Shown: positions 1 to 8,426, counted from the first letter of the stretch. The stretch: DNA of 27,436 nucleotides from CAZDVQ01 sp964508975 (GCA_964508975.1 CAZDVQ010000059.1:1-27436); one strand, 5' to 3'. Program-made: numbers and translations. Notes: generated by a model from the letters alone, not told the origin.

Positions 1-1858
1 TACCGTTACGACTAACGGTGGCACGCCAAGCTATAGCTACAACCTAGGCAACGGCACTCAAGCCTCGCCCGTATTGACCAACTTAGTTGCAGGCAACTAC
101 ACCATCACTGTGACCGACCTCAACGGCTGTACAGCTACCACCAGCGTTACGGTGTTGCAACCTACCCTCCTAACGGCCACATCCGTACAAGATAGCGTCA
201 ACTGCTTCGGTGGCAATGATGGTTCAATTACCGTTACGACTAACGGTGGCACGCCAAGCTATAGCTACAACTTGGGCAGCGGGGCACAGGCATCGCCAAT
301 ATTCCCGAACTTAACTGTAGGCAATTACACCATAATTGTAACCGACCTCAACGGTTGTACTGCGACTACCAGCGTGACCGTTTTACAACCTACCCTACTA
401 ACGGCCACATCCGTACAAGATAGCGTGAACTGTTTTGGAGGCAGTGATGGTTCAATTACCGTTACGACTAACGGTGGTACACCAGGCTATAGCTACAACA
501 TTGGCAACGGGGCACAGGCCTCGCCAATATTGACCAACTTGCCCGCAGGAAACTACACCATCACTGTGACCGACTTTAACGGATGCACGGCAACCTCCAG
601 CGTGACCGTGTTGCAACCAAACCAACTCACGGCCACATCTGTACAAGATAGCGTGAACTGTTTCGGTGGTACGGACGGCTCGATTACTGTAACCACCACC
701 GGTGGCACACCTGGCTATAGCTATAACCTCGGCAATGGTATACAAGCATCACCTATCTTTACCAACTTGGCCTCTGGAAATTACACCATAACTGTAACCG
801 ACCTTAACGGTTGCACGGCTAGCACAATTGTAACCGTGTTGCAACCTACCCAACTCTCGGCCACATCAGTACAGGACAGCGTCAACTGCTTCGGTGGAAC
901 CGACGGCTCGATTACAGTTACGGCCAACGGCGGCACGCCTAGCTACAGCTACAACATCGGCAGTGGTGCTCAAGCATCGCCCGTATTGACAAACTTAGTT
1001 GCAGGTAACTACACCATCACCGTGACTGACCTCAACGGCTGTACAGCTACCACCAGCGTTGCCGTGTTGCAAACAACCCAACTCACAGCCACATCCGTAC
1101 AAGATAGCGTCAACTGCTTCGGTGGAACCAACGGTTCAATTACCGTTACGGCCAGCGGTGGCACGCCAAGCTATAGCTACAACCTAGGCAACGGCGCTCA
1201 AGCCTCGCCCGTATTGACCAACTTAGTTGCAGGAAACTACACCATCACAGTAACCGACCTGAACGGCTGTACTGCTACTACCAGCGTGACCGTTTTACAA
1301 CCTACCCCACTCACGGCGTCTTTGGTGCAGGATAGCGTGAACTGTTTTGGAGGCAGTGATGGTTCAATTACCGTTACGACTAACGGTGGTACACCAGGCT
1401 ATAGCTATAACCTCGGCAATGGTATACAAGCATCACCTGTCTTTACCAACTTGTCCGCTGGAAACTACACCATCACCGTGACTGACCTCAACGGCTGTAC
1501 AGCTACCACCAGCGTTACCGTGTTGCAACCAACCCAACTCACAGCCACATCCGTACAAGATAGCGTGAACTGCTTTGGAGGAACCGATGGCTCAATTACC
1601 GTAACCACCAACGGTGGTACACCTGGCTATAGCTTCAACCTAGGCTATGGTATACAAGCATCACCTATCTTTACCAACTTGGCCTCTGGAAACTACACCA
1701 TCACCGTGACTGACTTCAACGGATGCACGGCAACCACCAGCGTGACCGTGTTGCAACCAACCCTACTAACGGCCACCTCCGTACAAGATAGCGTAAACTG
1801 CTTCGGTGGCAATGATGGTTCTACAACAATTATAGCATCAGGCGGTATACCAACATAC
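1..1858 (+). repeat. Tandem 228-bp (76-aa) in-frame repeats inside the adhesin gene
   Basis: The anchor encoding the DSV of QDSVNCFGG (gatagcg, once gacagcg) starts at 191, 419, 647, 875, 1103, 1331, 1559 and 1787: eight units with exactly 228-bp periodicity, plus a partial unit at the window start. Units are nearly identical in protein but differ at many synonymous sites. The last unit (1787 onward) is already diverging. Confidence 0.97.
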
Positions 1859-3913
1859 ACTTACAACATCGGCGGAGGAGCACAGGCATCACCTACATTC
1901 ACAGGTCTTGTTGCTGGAACCTATACAGTGATAATTACCGATTTACAGGGGTGCACTGCAACATTGAGCTTGAGTATTTTCCAACCCCAGCAACTTGTAG
2001 CCATTGCCGCAACACAGGCAGCTTTGTGTAATGGTAGTGCAACAGGCTCCATCACCGTCAATACAAGTAATTCAACGGCTCCATTTGCTTACAATATTGG
2101 TTCTGGATTTCAATCGTCAAACATTTTTACTGGCCTAAATGCTGGTACATATACCATAACCGTAAGCGATGGAAATGCGTGCACAACTAGCGTTAGTGCA
2201 AGTATCACAGAACCCACACCGTTGAACATGGTTCTCGGCAGCACTAACGTAACCTGCAATGGCGGATCAAACGGTATTATTTCCGTTGCCGCAACAGGTG
2301 GTACCGCACCTTATTCATATACCATTGGTTCTGGCATTCAAACGTCGAACCAGTTTACGGGTTTAATTGCAGGCACATATACCATTACGGTCACCGATGC
2401 CAATGGTTGTACAATCTCGCAAAGTGTAACCATACAAGAACCTGCCCCACTAAGTGCTAGCCTCGTAACCAGCAACGCTTCATGCTATGGCCAAGCCGAC
2501 GGTGCGGCACAAATCAATTTGGTTACCGGCGGTACAGCACCATACCAAATCTCTTGGAGCAATACCGCTGTAGGCAACCTTACAACAAACCTTTCGGCAG
2601 GAGCATATACTGTCAGTATTGTTGATGCCAATAACTGTTTGTTGGAATTACCATTTAATATTCTATCGCCGGCTCCAATTCAAATTTTCACCTCGGCCTT
2701 ATCTAACGTAACATGCTCGGGTGCAGGTAATGGATTTATTTCGGTCAATCCGCAAGGCGGACAAGCGCCTTATGTTTACAACTGGAGCAATGGCGCTTCT
2801 ACCGCTACCGCCCAACAGCTCATACCAGGCTTGTATTTCGTAACTGTTACCGATGCTCAAGGCTGTAGTGCAAGCAACGCCATTGGTTTTGCCATTTCGG
2901 AACCAACACCGCTTTCTTTAAATGTTTTGGTTGTCGATACCGTAACTTGTTTTGGATATACCGATGCAGCACTCGAGGCAGTAGCAACAGGCTCAACCGC
3001 CCCGTATAGCTTTAGCTGGTCAAATGCTGTAAACACGGCAATTAACCTCAATCTTAGCGTCGGAACATATACCGTTACCGTTACCGATGCTCAAAATTGT
3101 ACTGCCGTTGCAAGCGCTACCTTAACGCAACCAGTTCCATTACAAGCTTCTTTTGAGCTTACAAACCCCATTTGTTCGTATGATTTTGGCAGTATTAGTA
3201 TCTTAGTCGATAGCACTTCTGGCCCAGCACCTTATATCTACTCAACCGATGGCGGTCTGCTCTTCGGTTCTGGAAATGTAGCTTTGGGCCTAAGCGGTGG
3301 TACTTACAATATCGTGGTGCAGGACTTGAACGGTTGTAGCTTCACTACCCAAGCAACGGTTACAACACCAGCCCCAATTCAGGTCAATATCACCCCGGCT
3401 AGCTCGGTCATGGAGCTAGGCACCTCCGTTGAGCTTACAGTCAACACGGTATCGCAAGGCAGTTTACAGTATCTATGGACGCCAAGCACGGGCTTGTCTT
3501 GCAACGACTGTAATAATCCTGTGGCGAATCCTACAGAGACTAGCACCTACAGCCTCTTGGTTACCGATGCCGATGGCTGTACCGCTACAGCTACTGCAGT
3601 TGTACAAGTTGACCCAGTCCGAAACGTGTATATCCCAACGGCATTTACACCCAATGGCGATGGCAATAACGATATGTTTACCGTGTTTGCGTCTAATGGC
3701 GTGGTACGCGTGGAGCGCCTAATTATTGCCGACCGCTGGGGTAATATCGTTTTTGATCGTTCGGAGTTTGCACCTAACGACCCTACATTGGGCTGGGATG
3801 GCACCTATAAAGGCCTGATGCTGAATGCCTCTACCCTCGTTTATTATGTTGAAGTGCTCTTCGAGGACGGCAAAACACTGCCCTACAAAGGCGATGTGAC
3901 CTTGATTAGATAA
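1..3913 (+). CDS. SprB-repeat giant adhesin with T9SS type B C-terminal domain (5' partial)
   Basis: The frame is open from the first bases, so the start lies outside the window. The visible part is over 1,300 residues. It begins with tandem 76-residue units (228 bp each, see the repeat entry), then about six diverged units of the same fold carrying motifs such as GTYTITVTDANGC, which I assign to the SprB-repeat family of gliding adhesins. Each unit has two cysteines, one in VNCFGG and one in NGCTA, probably a disulfide pair. A PKD-like segment (about 3390-3610) precedes the last 95 residues, which carry FTPNGDGNND and DRWGNIVFD. These are hallmarks of the gliding motility-associated C-terminal domain used as a type B sorting signal by the type IX secretion system. 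The product should be exported and displayed or released at the cell surface. Its ligand is unknown. The gene is followed by two strong hairpins. Confidence 0.93.
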   Translation, partial: TVTTNGGTPSYSYNLGNGTQASPVLTNLVAGNYTITVTDLNGCTATTSVTVLQPTLLTATSVQDSVNCFGGNDGSITVTTNGGTPSYSYNLGSGAQASPIFPNLTVGNYTIIVTDLNGCTATTSVTVLQPTLLTATSVQDSVNCFGGSDGSITVTTNGGTPGYSYNIGNGAQASPILTNLPAGNYTITVTDFNGCTATSSVTVLQPNQLTATSVQDSVNCFGGTDGSITVTTTGGTPGYSYNLGNGIQASPIFTNLASGNYTITVTDLNGCTASTIVTVLQPTQLSATSVQDSVNCFGGTDGSITVTANGGTPSYSYNIGSGAQASPVLTNLVAGNYTITVTDLNGCTATTSVAVLQTTQLTATSVQDSVNCFGGTNGSITVTASGGTPSYSYNLGNGAQASPVLTNLVAGNYTITVTDLNGCTATTSVTVLQPTPLTASLVQDSVNCFGGSDGSITVTTNGGTPGYSYNLGNGIQASPVFTNLSAGNYTITVTDLNGCTATTSVTVLQPTQLTATSVQDSVNCFGGTDGSITVTTNGGTPGYSFNLGYGIQASPIFTNLASGNYTITVTDFNGCTATTSVTVLQPTLLTATSVQDSVNCFGGNDGSTTIIASGGIPTYTYNIGGGAQASPTFTGLVAGTYTVIITDLQGCTATLSLSIFQPQQLVAIAATQAALCNGSATGSITVNTSNSTAPFAYNIGSGFQSSNIFTGLNAGTYTITVSDGNACTTSVSASITEPTPLNMVLGSTNVTCNGGSNGIISVAATGGTAPYSYTIGSGIQTSNQFTGLIAGTYTITVTDANGCTISQSVTIQEPAPLSASLVTSNASCYGQADGAAQINLVTGGTAPYQISWSNTAVGNLTTNLSAGAYTVSIVDANNCLLELPFNILSPAPIQIFTSALSNVTCSGAGNGFISVNPQGGQAPYVYNWSNGASTATAQQLIPGLYFVTVTDAQGCSASNAIGFAISEPTPLSLNVLVVDTVTCFGYTDAALEAVATGSTAPYSFSWSNAVNTAINLNLSVGTYTVTVTDAQNCTAVASATLTQPVPLQASFELTNPICSYDFGSISILVDSTSGPAPYIYSTDGGLLFGSGNVALGLSGGTYNIVVQDLNGCSFTTQATVTTPAPIQVNITPASSVMELGTSVELTVNTVSQGSLQYLWTPSTGLSCNDCNNPVANPTETSTYSLLVTDADGCTATATAVVQVDPVRNVYIPTAFTPNGDGNNDMFTVFASNGVVRVERLIIADRWGNIVFDRSEFAPNDPTLGWDGTYKGLMLNASTLVYYVEVLFEDGKTLPYKGDVTLIR

Positions 3914-3927
3914 TTATTGTGGGCGTT

Positions 3928-3989
3928 ACCTCCAGCCGCGTTGCGGCTGGAGGTCGCTACGCTCCGCAGTAACGGCGGTAAACCGCCGT
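3928..3989. terminator. Two hairpins after the adhesin gene
   Basis: Arms 3928-3939 and 3943-3954 form a perfect 12-bp GC-rich stem with a 3-nt loop, 14 nt past the stop codon. A second perfect 8-bp stem pairs 3972-3979 with 3982-3989. Neither is followed by a clear T run, so this may be a palindromic repeat that blocks 3' decay rather than a classical intrinsic terminator. Confidence 0.4.
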
Positions 3990-4094
3990 ATCGATTATGG
4001 ATGATGAATTATGGATAGGCCCAACATGTACTGCTAGGCGTGGAGCAACACTGAAGTATGTATAAATGATGAACGATGAATTAGGGCAGCATAT

Positions 4095-4219
4095 GCGCCA
4101 GCGATGTGGAGCGGTGGCCCGCAGGGCCAGACCGCAGTAGAGCCGCCCAACCTGGGCGGCTAACAAGGGCCGAGCGAACAGCGAGCCGCGCAACGTAGCG
4201 ACGGCGAAGCCGGGGCGCC
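4095..4219 (-). repeat. GC-rich palindromic element, copy 1 of 7
   Basis: Read on the minus strand it begins GGGCGCCCC at the ruvC stop codon (sharing its last base), then CGGC-ttc-GCCG, then TTCGCT, then a stem with AGCCGCC and GGCGGCT arms, then TGGCCC-tgc-GGGCCA, and ends near CGCTGGCGC. The same order of stems is seen in the copies at 6275, 8255, 17435, 18313, 21891 and 26836. Confidence 0.7.
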
Positions 4220-4777
4220 CTACAATCCTTTATCTTTTACAAAATCTTTCCAGCCGTTGAATTTTTTACCCGTACTAGTCATTTTTGAACTTTGTACATG
4301 ATGGCAAACCGCAACGGCCAAGGCATCGGTTGCATCTATAAAATCGGCATTAATTTCACCCTCGATGAGGTATTTCAACATGGCAGCGACTTGCTCCTTG
4401 GAGGAGTTGCCCTTGCCCGTCACCGCTTGTTTAACCAACCTCGGCGAATATTCCTCGATCGGCAAGCCGCTATCAAGGGCGGCCAACATGGCCACGCCTT
4501 GCGCCCGCCCCAACTTTAGCATAGCCTGAACATCCTTGCCGAAGAAAGGCGCCTCCAGGGCTACCTCTGCCGGGCGATACAGTGCAATGAGCCGTTTTAG
4601 CTCCGTGAAAATATGCAGGAGCTTGTCGGCATGGGTATCAAGTTTGCGCATATCCAGTGTGCCCAGGCTAAGTAACCTGGGCTTTTTATCGTTGGTCTGG
4701 ATAAATGCGTAGCCCAGAAGGTTAGTACCGGGGTCGATACCCATCAATATCTTGGGGCTTTTTTTGACAATGGCCAT
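4220..4777 (-). CDS. ruvC: Crossover junction endodeoxyribonuclease RuvC
   Basis: A 185-residue Holliday junction resolvase. RuvC dimers cut symmetrically paired strands of four-way junctions brought in by RuvAB, in the cytoplasm, during recombinational repair. The RNase H-like fold is clear: GIDPGT carries the first catalytic aspartate (Asp15), the next acidic residue is Glu75 in LEAPFF, and the last pair is Asp148 and Asp151 in FIDATDALAVAVCHH. Length is normal for the family. A second ATG at codon 12 (MGIDPG) is a possible alternative start; the longer start is kept because it sits 2 bp from the upstream gene, as expected for translational coupling. The stop codon shares its last base with a GC-rich palindromic repeat. 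Confidence 0.96.
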   Translation of the reverse strand: MAIVKKSPKILMGIDPGTNLLGYAFIQTNDKKPRLLSLGTLDMRKLDTHADKLLHIFTELKRLIALYRPAEVALEAPFFGKDVQAMLKLGRAQGVAMLAALDSGLPIEEYSPRLVKQAVTGKGNSSKEQVAAMLKYLIEGEINADFIDATDALAVAVCHHVQSSKMTSTGKKFNGWKDFVKDKGL

Positions 4778-4779
4778 GA

Positions 4780-6171
4780 TTAGCGCAACTGGAAAGTATC
4801 GCCCAAGGCAGGTATTTCAATATGGTCGAAACCTTTTTCGGTCAGGTAGTCTTGGAAGGCCAGTTGCGTCTCGTACTCGCCGTGCACTAGGAATAGCGTT
4901 TTAAGGCGACGCATATGATTTTTGATAAAATCAAACATCTCGTCCTGGTCGCCGTGTGCCGAGAAGGAATGCATCGTGTGCACCTGCATCAAAAGCTGTT
5001 TATGCTCACCAAAGAGGGTCAGCGACTCGGCACCGGCCCTAATCCTGCCGCCAGGGGTATTAGGCGAGCAGTAACCTACCATGAGCAAGCCGTTGCGGCT
5101 ATTTTCCATGGAGTTGAACAGGTGGTGCCTAATCCTGCCGGCGTTCATCATGCCAGATGCGCTGATGATGATGCAGGGTTTATCCATCTCGTTTAATTTT
5201 TTCGACATTTCAACCGAGCGCACATAGGTCAAGTTGCGGAAACCCCAGGGATCACCTTCTTCTTCCTGGTACTTAGTAAGATCGGTATCGTAACATTCGG
5301 GGTGGGCGGCAAACACTTGGGTAGCATTTACGGCCAATGGGCTATCTACATATACCGGGATATCAGGTAATTTACCCTCGCTTTCCAGTTGGTCGAGCAT
5401 GTATACGATTTCTTGTGTACGGCCAACGCTAAAGGCTGGGATAAGGAGTTTGCCCCTGTTTTTCACGCATACTTCCTTCACGATTTCGAGTAGGCGATCT
5501 GTTTGCTCAGGCGTAGCCTCATGTTTTGAATCGCCGTAGGTTGATTCGCAGATGAGGAAATCGCACTCGGGCATAGGCACAGGATTGCGGAGGATAGGGC
5601 GATCGGGGCGGCCAATATCGCCAGTGAAGCCAAAGATGACCTTTTCCTTGCCGGGTTCCGTTATCTCCAAGGTAACACTGGCACTACCGAGGATGTGACC
5701 TGCGTCGCGGAACATAACCCGTACGCCATCTGCCACGTAATGCCAGCGATCGTAACTCAGGGAAGTATAATGGTGTAGCACACCCGTCACATCTTCTTTG
5801 GTATAGAGGGGTTCACTGTCTTTATAGCCTTTTTTGTTGGCATACTCGGCATCTTTTTCTTGGATGGCCGCCGAGTCCATGAGCATAATGGCGCAAAGGC
5901 TCCGGGTGGCATGGGTGCAGAACACCTCGCCACGGAAACCGTCTTTGTACAATTTAGGTACACGGCCGGTATGGTCGATATGGGCATGCGAAAGGATAAG
6001 GCAATCCAGCTGCTTGGGGTCGAATAGCCATTCGTTGTTGAAGTTTTCAAACTCATCGGCATAGCCTTGGTATAGGCCACAATCTAGGAGGATGGTATAG
6101 CCGCTATCGAGGGTAAGAAGGTGGCTGCTACCGGTTACTTCGCGGTTAGCACCACAGAATTTTATATGCAT
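4780..6171 (-). CDS. MBL-fold/beta-CASP ribonuclease-type hydrolase
   Basis: A 463-residue two-domain metallo-beta-lactamase protein of the beta-CASP group, related to the RNA-processing YSH1/CPSF73 type nucleases. The zinc site is intact: SHAHIDH (His62, His64, Asp66, His67), AGHILGSA, and GFTGDIGRPD for the bridging aspartate. The beta-CASP half shows CESTYGD, SGMMNAGRI and the late HSFSAHGDQDE and FLVHGE motifs. It probably cuts or trims RNA in the cytoplasm; a DNA substrate is less likely but cannot be excluded. It is the first gene of a two-gene unit with ruvC, 2 bp apart. I chose the start MHIKFCGANREVTGS because the fold begins immediately with the usual first beta strand. Family assignment is firm, exact substrate is not. 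Confidence 0.92.
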   Translation of the reverse strand: MHIKFCGANREVTGSSHLLTLDSGYTILLDCGLYQGYADEFENFNNEWLFDPKQLDCLILSHAHIDHTGRVPKLYKDGFRGEVFCTHATRSLCAIMLMDSAAIQEKDAEYANKKGYKDSEPLYTKEDVTGVLHHYTSLSYDRWHYVADGVRVMFRDAGHILGSASVTLEITEPGKEKVIFGFTGDIGRPDRPILRNPVPMPECDFLICESTYGDSKHEATPEQTDRLLEIVKEVCVKNRGKLLIPAFSVGRTQEIVYMLDQLESEGKLPDIPVYVDSPLAVNATQVFAAHPECYDTDLTKYQEEEGDPWGFRNLTYVRSVEMSKKLNEMDKPCIIISASGMMNAGRIRHHLFNSMENSRNGLLMVGYCSPNTPGGRIRAGAESLTLFGEHKQLLMQVHTMHSFSAHGDQDEMFDFIKNHMRRLKTLFLVHGEYETQLAFQDYLTEKGFDHIEIPALGDTFQLR

Positions 6172-6274
6172 AGTTGTAAGTTATCGTTTAGAAGGGCAAG
6201 TATAAACAAAATGTTGCAATTATTGGGTTATTGGGCCTATAAAAGTTTAAAATTGTGTGTATCTATGTATTAGA

Positions 6275-6400
6275 TTTTTTTGGGCGCCCCGCCGCTACGC
6301 GTCGGCGGTCCCCTCTGGGGTTCGCGTTGCTCCGTGCTTCGCACCGCGGCTTGCAGCCGCGCCCGCCGGGCACCTGGCGCGCGGCGGCCTTTGGCCGCCG
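6275..6400 (+). repeat. GC-rich palindromic element, copy 2 of 7
   Basis: A T run is followed by GGGCGCCCC, a stem with CCGCCG and CGGCGG arms, CTCTGGGGTTCG, GTGC-ttc-GCAC, GCGGCT-tgc-AGCCGC, then CACCTGGCGC. A further CGGCGGCC-ttt-GGCCGCCG hairpin closes the element at 6382-6400. Confidence 0.72.
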
Positions 6401-6404
6401 TATG

Positions 6405-6450
6405 TTGTCTGAACCTTGATTTGTGTGATTTTTATGATTAATATGAAAGG
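6405..6450 (+). repeat. Single arm of the TTGTCTGAACCTTGAT repeat family
   Basis: This segment (TTGTCTGAACCTTGAT, then TGTGATTTTTATGATTA and ATGAAAGG) closely matches each arm of the inverted repeat at 21777-21884. Here only one arm is present, directly after a GC-rich element. Confidence 0.65.
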
Positions 6451-6600
6451 CTGCTGCGCAGCCTCGGGTTAGAGGATGTGTGGATTAGGAGATTTGAGGA
6501 TGTGCCAGGTAGTAAAATTTTGCAACGCATCTGCACTCTTGTCACTGCGCTGCGCGGTGACAAGGAGGCAGAACCATCAAGCATTGAGTTTGGAAGATTT

Positions 6601-6769
6601 AGATGTCAGGGCTACGCCCCTCGGATATAACTTTCAGGTTAGTTTATCTACGAAGATGGCAGGGCTACGCCCCTCCATGAAATTAGCCTAAAAATGGGGC
6701 GTAGCCCTGGTATCTTCGTAGCATACAAATGTTCGCCCAAACGCAAAGAGGGGCGTAGCCCTGACATCT
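6601..6769. repeat. Nested double inverted repeat
   Basis: The outer arms 6601-6622 and 6748-6769 are perfect 22-bp inverted repeats. The inner arms 6648-6673 and 6696-6721 pair over 26 bp with a 2-bp interruption and a 22-nt loop. All four arms share the core CAGGGCTACGCCCC, two forward and two reverse. Confidence 0.85.
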
Positions 6770-6961
6770 TAATCAGCAAGCTACCCAAACAAGCGGTATA
6801 GATTCCCCAATGTAGAGCCGTTTCTAGAAAAGGCTCTACCATGCAGGCGACTCTGTCTTTCACCGTACTTGCGTAGGTGACTGGCGGCAACTCCTAACTC
6901 CTCATTCCTAACTACAATAGTTCTTGGTCGTTTGCCGTATAACGTATATATTTGTAATCAC

Positions 6962-7569
6962 TATGAAAGCATAGTGGTATCGGCTACCGATTACTACCCC
7001 TTTGGCTGAGAGATGCCGGGGCGCTCGGTGAACAAGGCTGGGTACAAGTTTGGGTTTAATGGCAAGGAGAACGACCGAGAAGAATGGGGCCAACAACTGG
7101 TGCAGGACTACGGTTTTAGGTTGTATAACCCGGCTATTGGTAAGTTTTTGAGCGTGGACCAGCTTACTCGTAGCTACCCGATGCTAACGCCTTACCAGTT
7201 TGCGAGTAATACGCCGATTATGGCTATTGACTTGGATGGGTTGGAGGCTTATGATGGCCGAATTCAAGTTTTAGTTTAGGTTTTGCAAGAATTAAAGACA
7301 CCCGGCCTCCTGCTATGGCTGGCTTTTCAATAACTGCCTTCCCATTGCTTTTGAAATGTAGTGATAATTCGATAAAGAAAAATTTTAAAGGCCAGTTTTA
7401 CGGATTTGAAATAAACATAGCAATGGGTGCAGGGGTTCGTATTAAATTTGGAATTTTGTTAAGTGATCCTATTGAAAAAGTTGACAGAGAGTACACATTG
7501 TTTGAAGAAAAGGAACGGGATGCATTAAAAGATAATGGGAGACTTGGTAATAAGCCCCCCCGACTATAG
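6962..7569 (+). pseudogene. Orphan RHS-repeat C-terminus with variable toxin-like tail (stop and frameshift)
   Basis: From 6962 the frame reads YESIVVSATDYYPFG, then an in-frame TGA at 7007-7009, then EMPGRS, GYKFGFNGKEND, DYGFRLYNPAIGKFLSVD, SYPMLTPYQFASNTP and AIDLDGLEA. This is the RHS-repeat associated core found just before the variable C-terminal toxin in Bacteroidota polymorphic toxins. Immediately after AYDG the frame ends (TAG 7277-7279), but the +1-shifted frame is open from 7255 and gives NSSFSLGFARIKDTRPPAMA and a further 85 residues to 7569. A single lost base near 7258-7261 would explain this. The rest of the RHS shell is absent. The tail (7261-7569) is AT-rich, unlike the core. 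I do not recognise its fold. Either a dead fragment or a silent tail cassette that could recombine onto a full-length RHS gene elsewhere. Confidence 0.8.
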
Positions 7570-7611
7570 TTACTGAAATTGATTTTTTAAAAATTATTTA
7601 ACCCAAATCAG

Positions 7612-8190
7612 ATGACCGATATCGCTCAAAAAATTAAAATTGTCAATGATGTTAAGAATTTCAAACTGGGATATTTTTCAATAACTATTAATGGTGTAAT
7701 GGCTTTATCCTTTTTCATTTTGCATGTGGGGAATATAATTGTTCAAAAAGTATCAATTTTTAGCCTAGATGGGATGATACTCTATCTTTTCATGCCATTA
7801 ATGACTGGGCTCTTTTGTTTTTTTCAATTGCATGAAATACTTCTGGCATATCGGTTGATAGAATATATTAGTATTGAACCTAGTGGAAGATTCACGTATC
7901 AAAGAAAAGGTATTTTCAAACATATGCCACGCTATGTAGACTTTGATGCAGATGACAAGATTCAAATAATAATAAATTCTCGTTCAGTCGTAGAGAAAAG
8001 TTATTGGAGAAGAGGCATTTTCCGCAAAGCAGGTACATTTAGGATAAGCATTAAAGAATCTAATTTCGACATTGGCCACAGCATTAATTCAATTCAGGAG
8101 GAAGAGTTAAAAAAACAACTGGAAAACATGTTTAGTACTTTTAGTTACACTATTAATTACAATAACAAGTATCCCATTGCTTCCTTTTAG
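7612..8190 (+). CDS. Two-TM membrane protein, candidate immunity protein for the RHS tail
   Basis: A 192-residue protein I cannot name. It has two predicted membrane segments (about residues 22-44 and 54-76), then a soluble half of about 110 residues rich in beta-type segments (YISIEPSGRFTY, KIQIIINSRSVV, TFRISIKES) and a C-terminal helix with EEELKKQLENMF, an arrangement resembling small bacterial PH-like membrane proteins. It starts 42 bp after the stop of the RHS tail, on the same strand, and shares that tail's AT-rich composition, unlike its flanks. Position and composition fit a cognate immunity gene; a membrane immunity protein would suggest a membrane-acting or periplasmic toxin. The coding frame is intact although the RHS core is broken. 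The link to the toxin is inference from context only. Confidence 0.6.
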   Translation: MTDIAQKIKIVNDVKNFKLGYFSITINGVMALSFFILHVGNIIVQKVSIFSLDGMILYLFMPLMTGLFCFFQLHEILLAYRLIEYISIEPSGRFTYQRKGIFKHMPRYVDFDADDKIQIIINSRSVVEKSYWRRGIFRKAGTFRISIKESNFDIGHSINSIQEEELKKQLENMFSTFSYTINYNNKYPIASF

Positions 8191-8254
8191 GTAAAACCGA
8201 CTATTGAATTCCTGACGAGCGAGTGTGCCAATGAAGGCCCATTATAACACTACC

Positions 8255-8426
8255 CGGCCTAGCGATGTATGAACGCAGCGGTTTTGCGTAGCAAAAACAA
8301 ATGTACTCAATGTACATTTGTAGCAAGTGAACCACGAAGTGCTCCGCAAAGGAGCGAAGCGACTGCGCGAACCATTTGCTCCTGCAAATGGCTCACGCCG
8401 CCGCAACGCGGCGGAGGCCCCAAAAA
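8255..8426 (-). repeat. GC-rich palindromic element, copy 3 of 7 (longest)
   Basis: Read on the minus strand: T run, GGGGCC, CCGCCGC-gtt-GCGGCGG, CCATTTGC-agga-GCAAATGG, then a stem with perfect 10-bp arms at 8297-8306 and 8312-8321, then GCAAAAC-type arms, ending near TCGCTAGGCCG. Some stems are AT-rich here although still perfectly paired. Confidence 0.68.

Larger units (their letters stand above)
3914..4219. other. Gene-free convergent gap between adhesin and ruvC
   Basis: This 306-bp gap holds the two hairpins at its left end, a short low-complexity stretch of atgatgaat-like words (about 4000-4085), and a GC-rich palindromic element (4095-4219). A possible ORF here on the minus strand is built from the palindromes and is not convincing. 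Confidence 0.6.
6172..6961. other. Gene-free stretch filled with palindromic repeats
   Basis: About 790 bp without a credible gene. In order: an AT-rich leader of the nuclease gene, GC-rich element copy 2 (6275-6400), a TCTGAACC-type repeat (6405-6450), a GGCTGC-tgc-GCAGCC hairpin (6449-6463), a hairpin with CTTGTCAC and GTGACAAG arms (6538-6564), a nested inverted repeat (6601-6769), a hairpin with GTAGAGCC and GGCTCTAC arms (6812-6839), and a short run of ctaactcct-like words near 6890-6910. Small ORFs here on both strands follow the repeats and are not convincing. Confidence 0.7.

Noticed and set aside
1..1858. CRISPR-like regular repetition
   Set aside because: The 228-bp periodicity is in-frame protein repetition without short repeats separated by unique spacers.
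4000..4085. atgatgaat-type words that look like a simple repeat or origin
   Set aside because: Irregular low-complexity sequence without iteron spacing or DnaA-box-like sites.
7013..7279. Independent 88-aa gene
   Set aside because: The product is only the RHS core fragment with an upstream in-frame stop and a lost frame at its end; it is annotated as part of a pseudogene.
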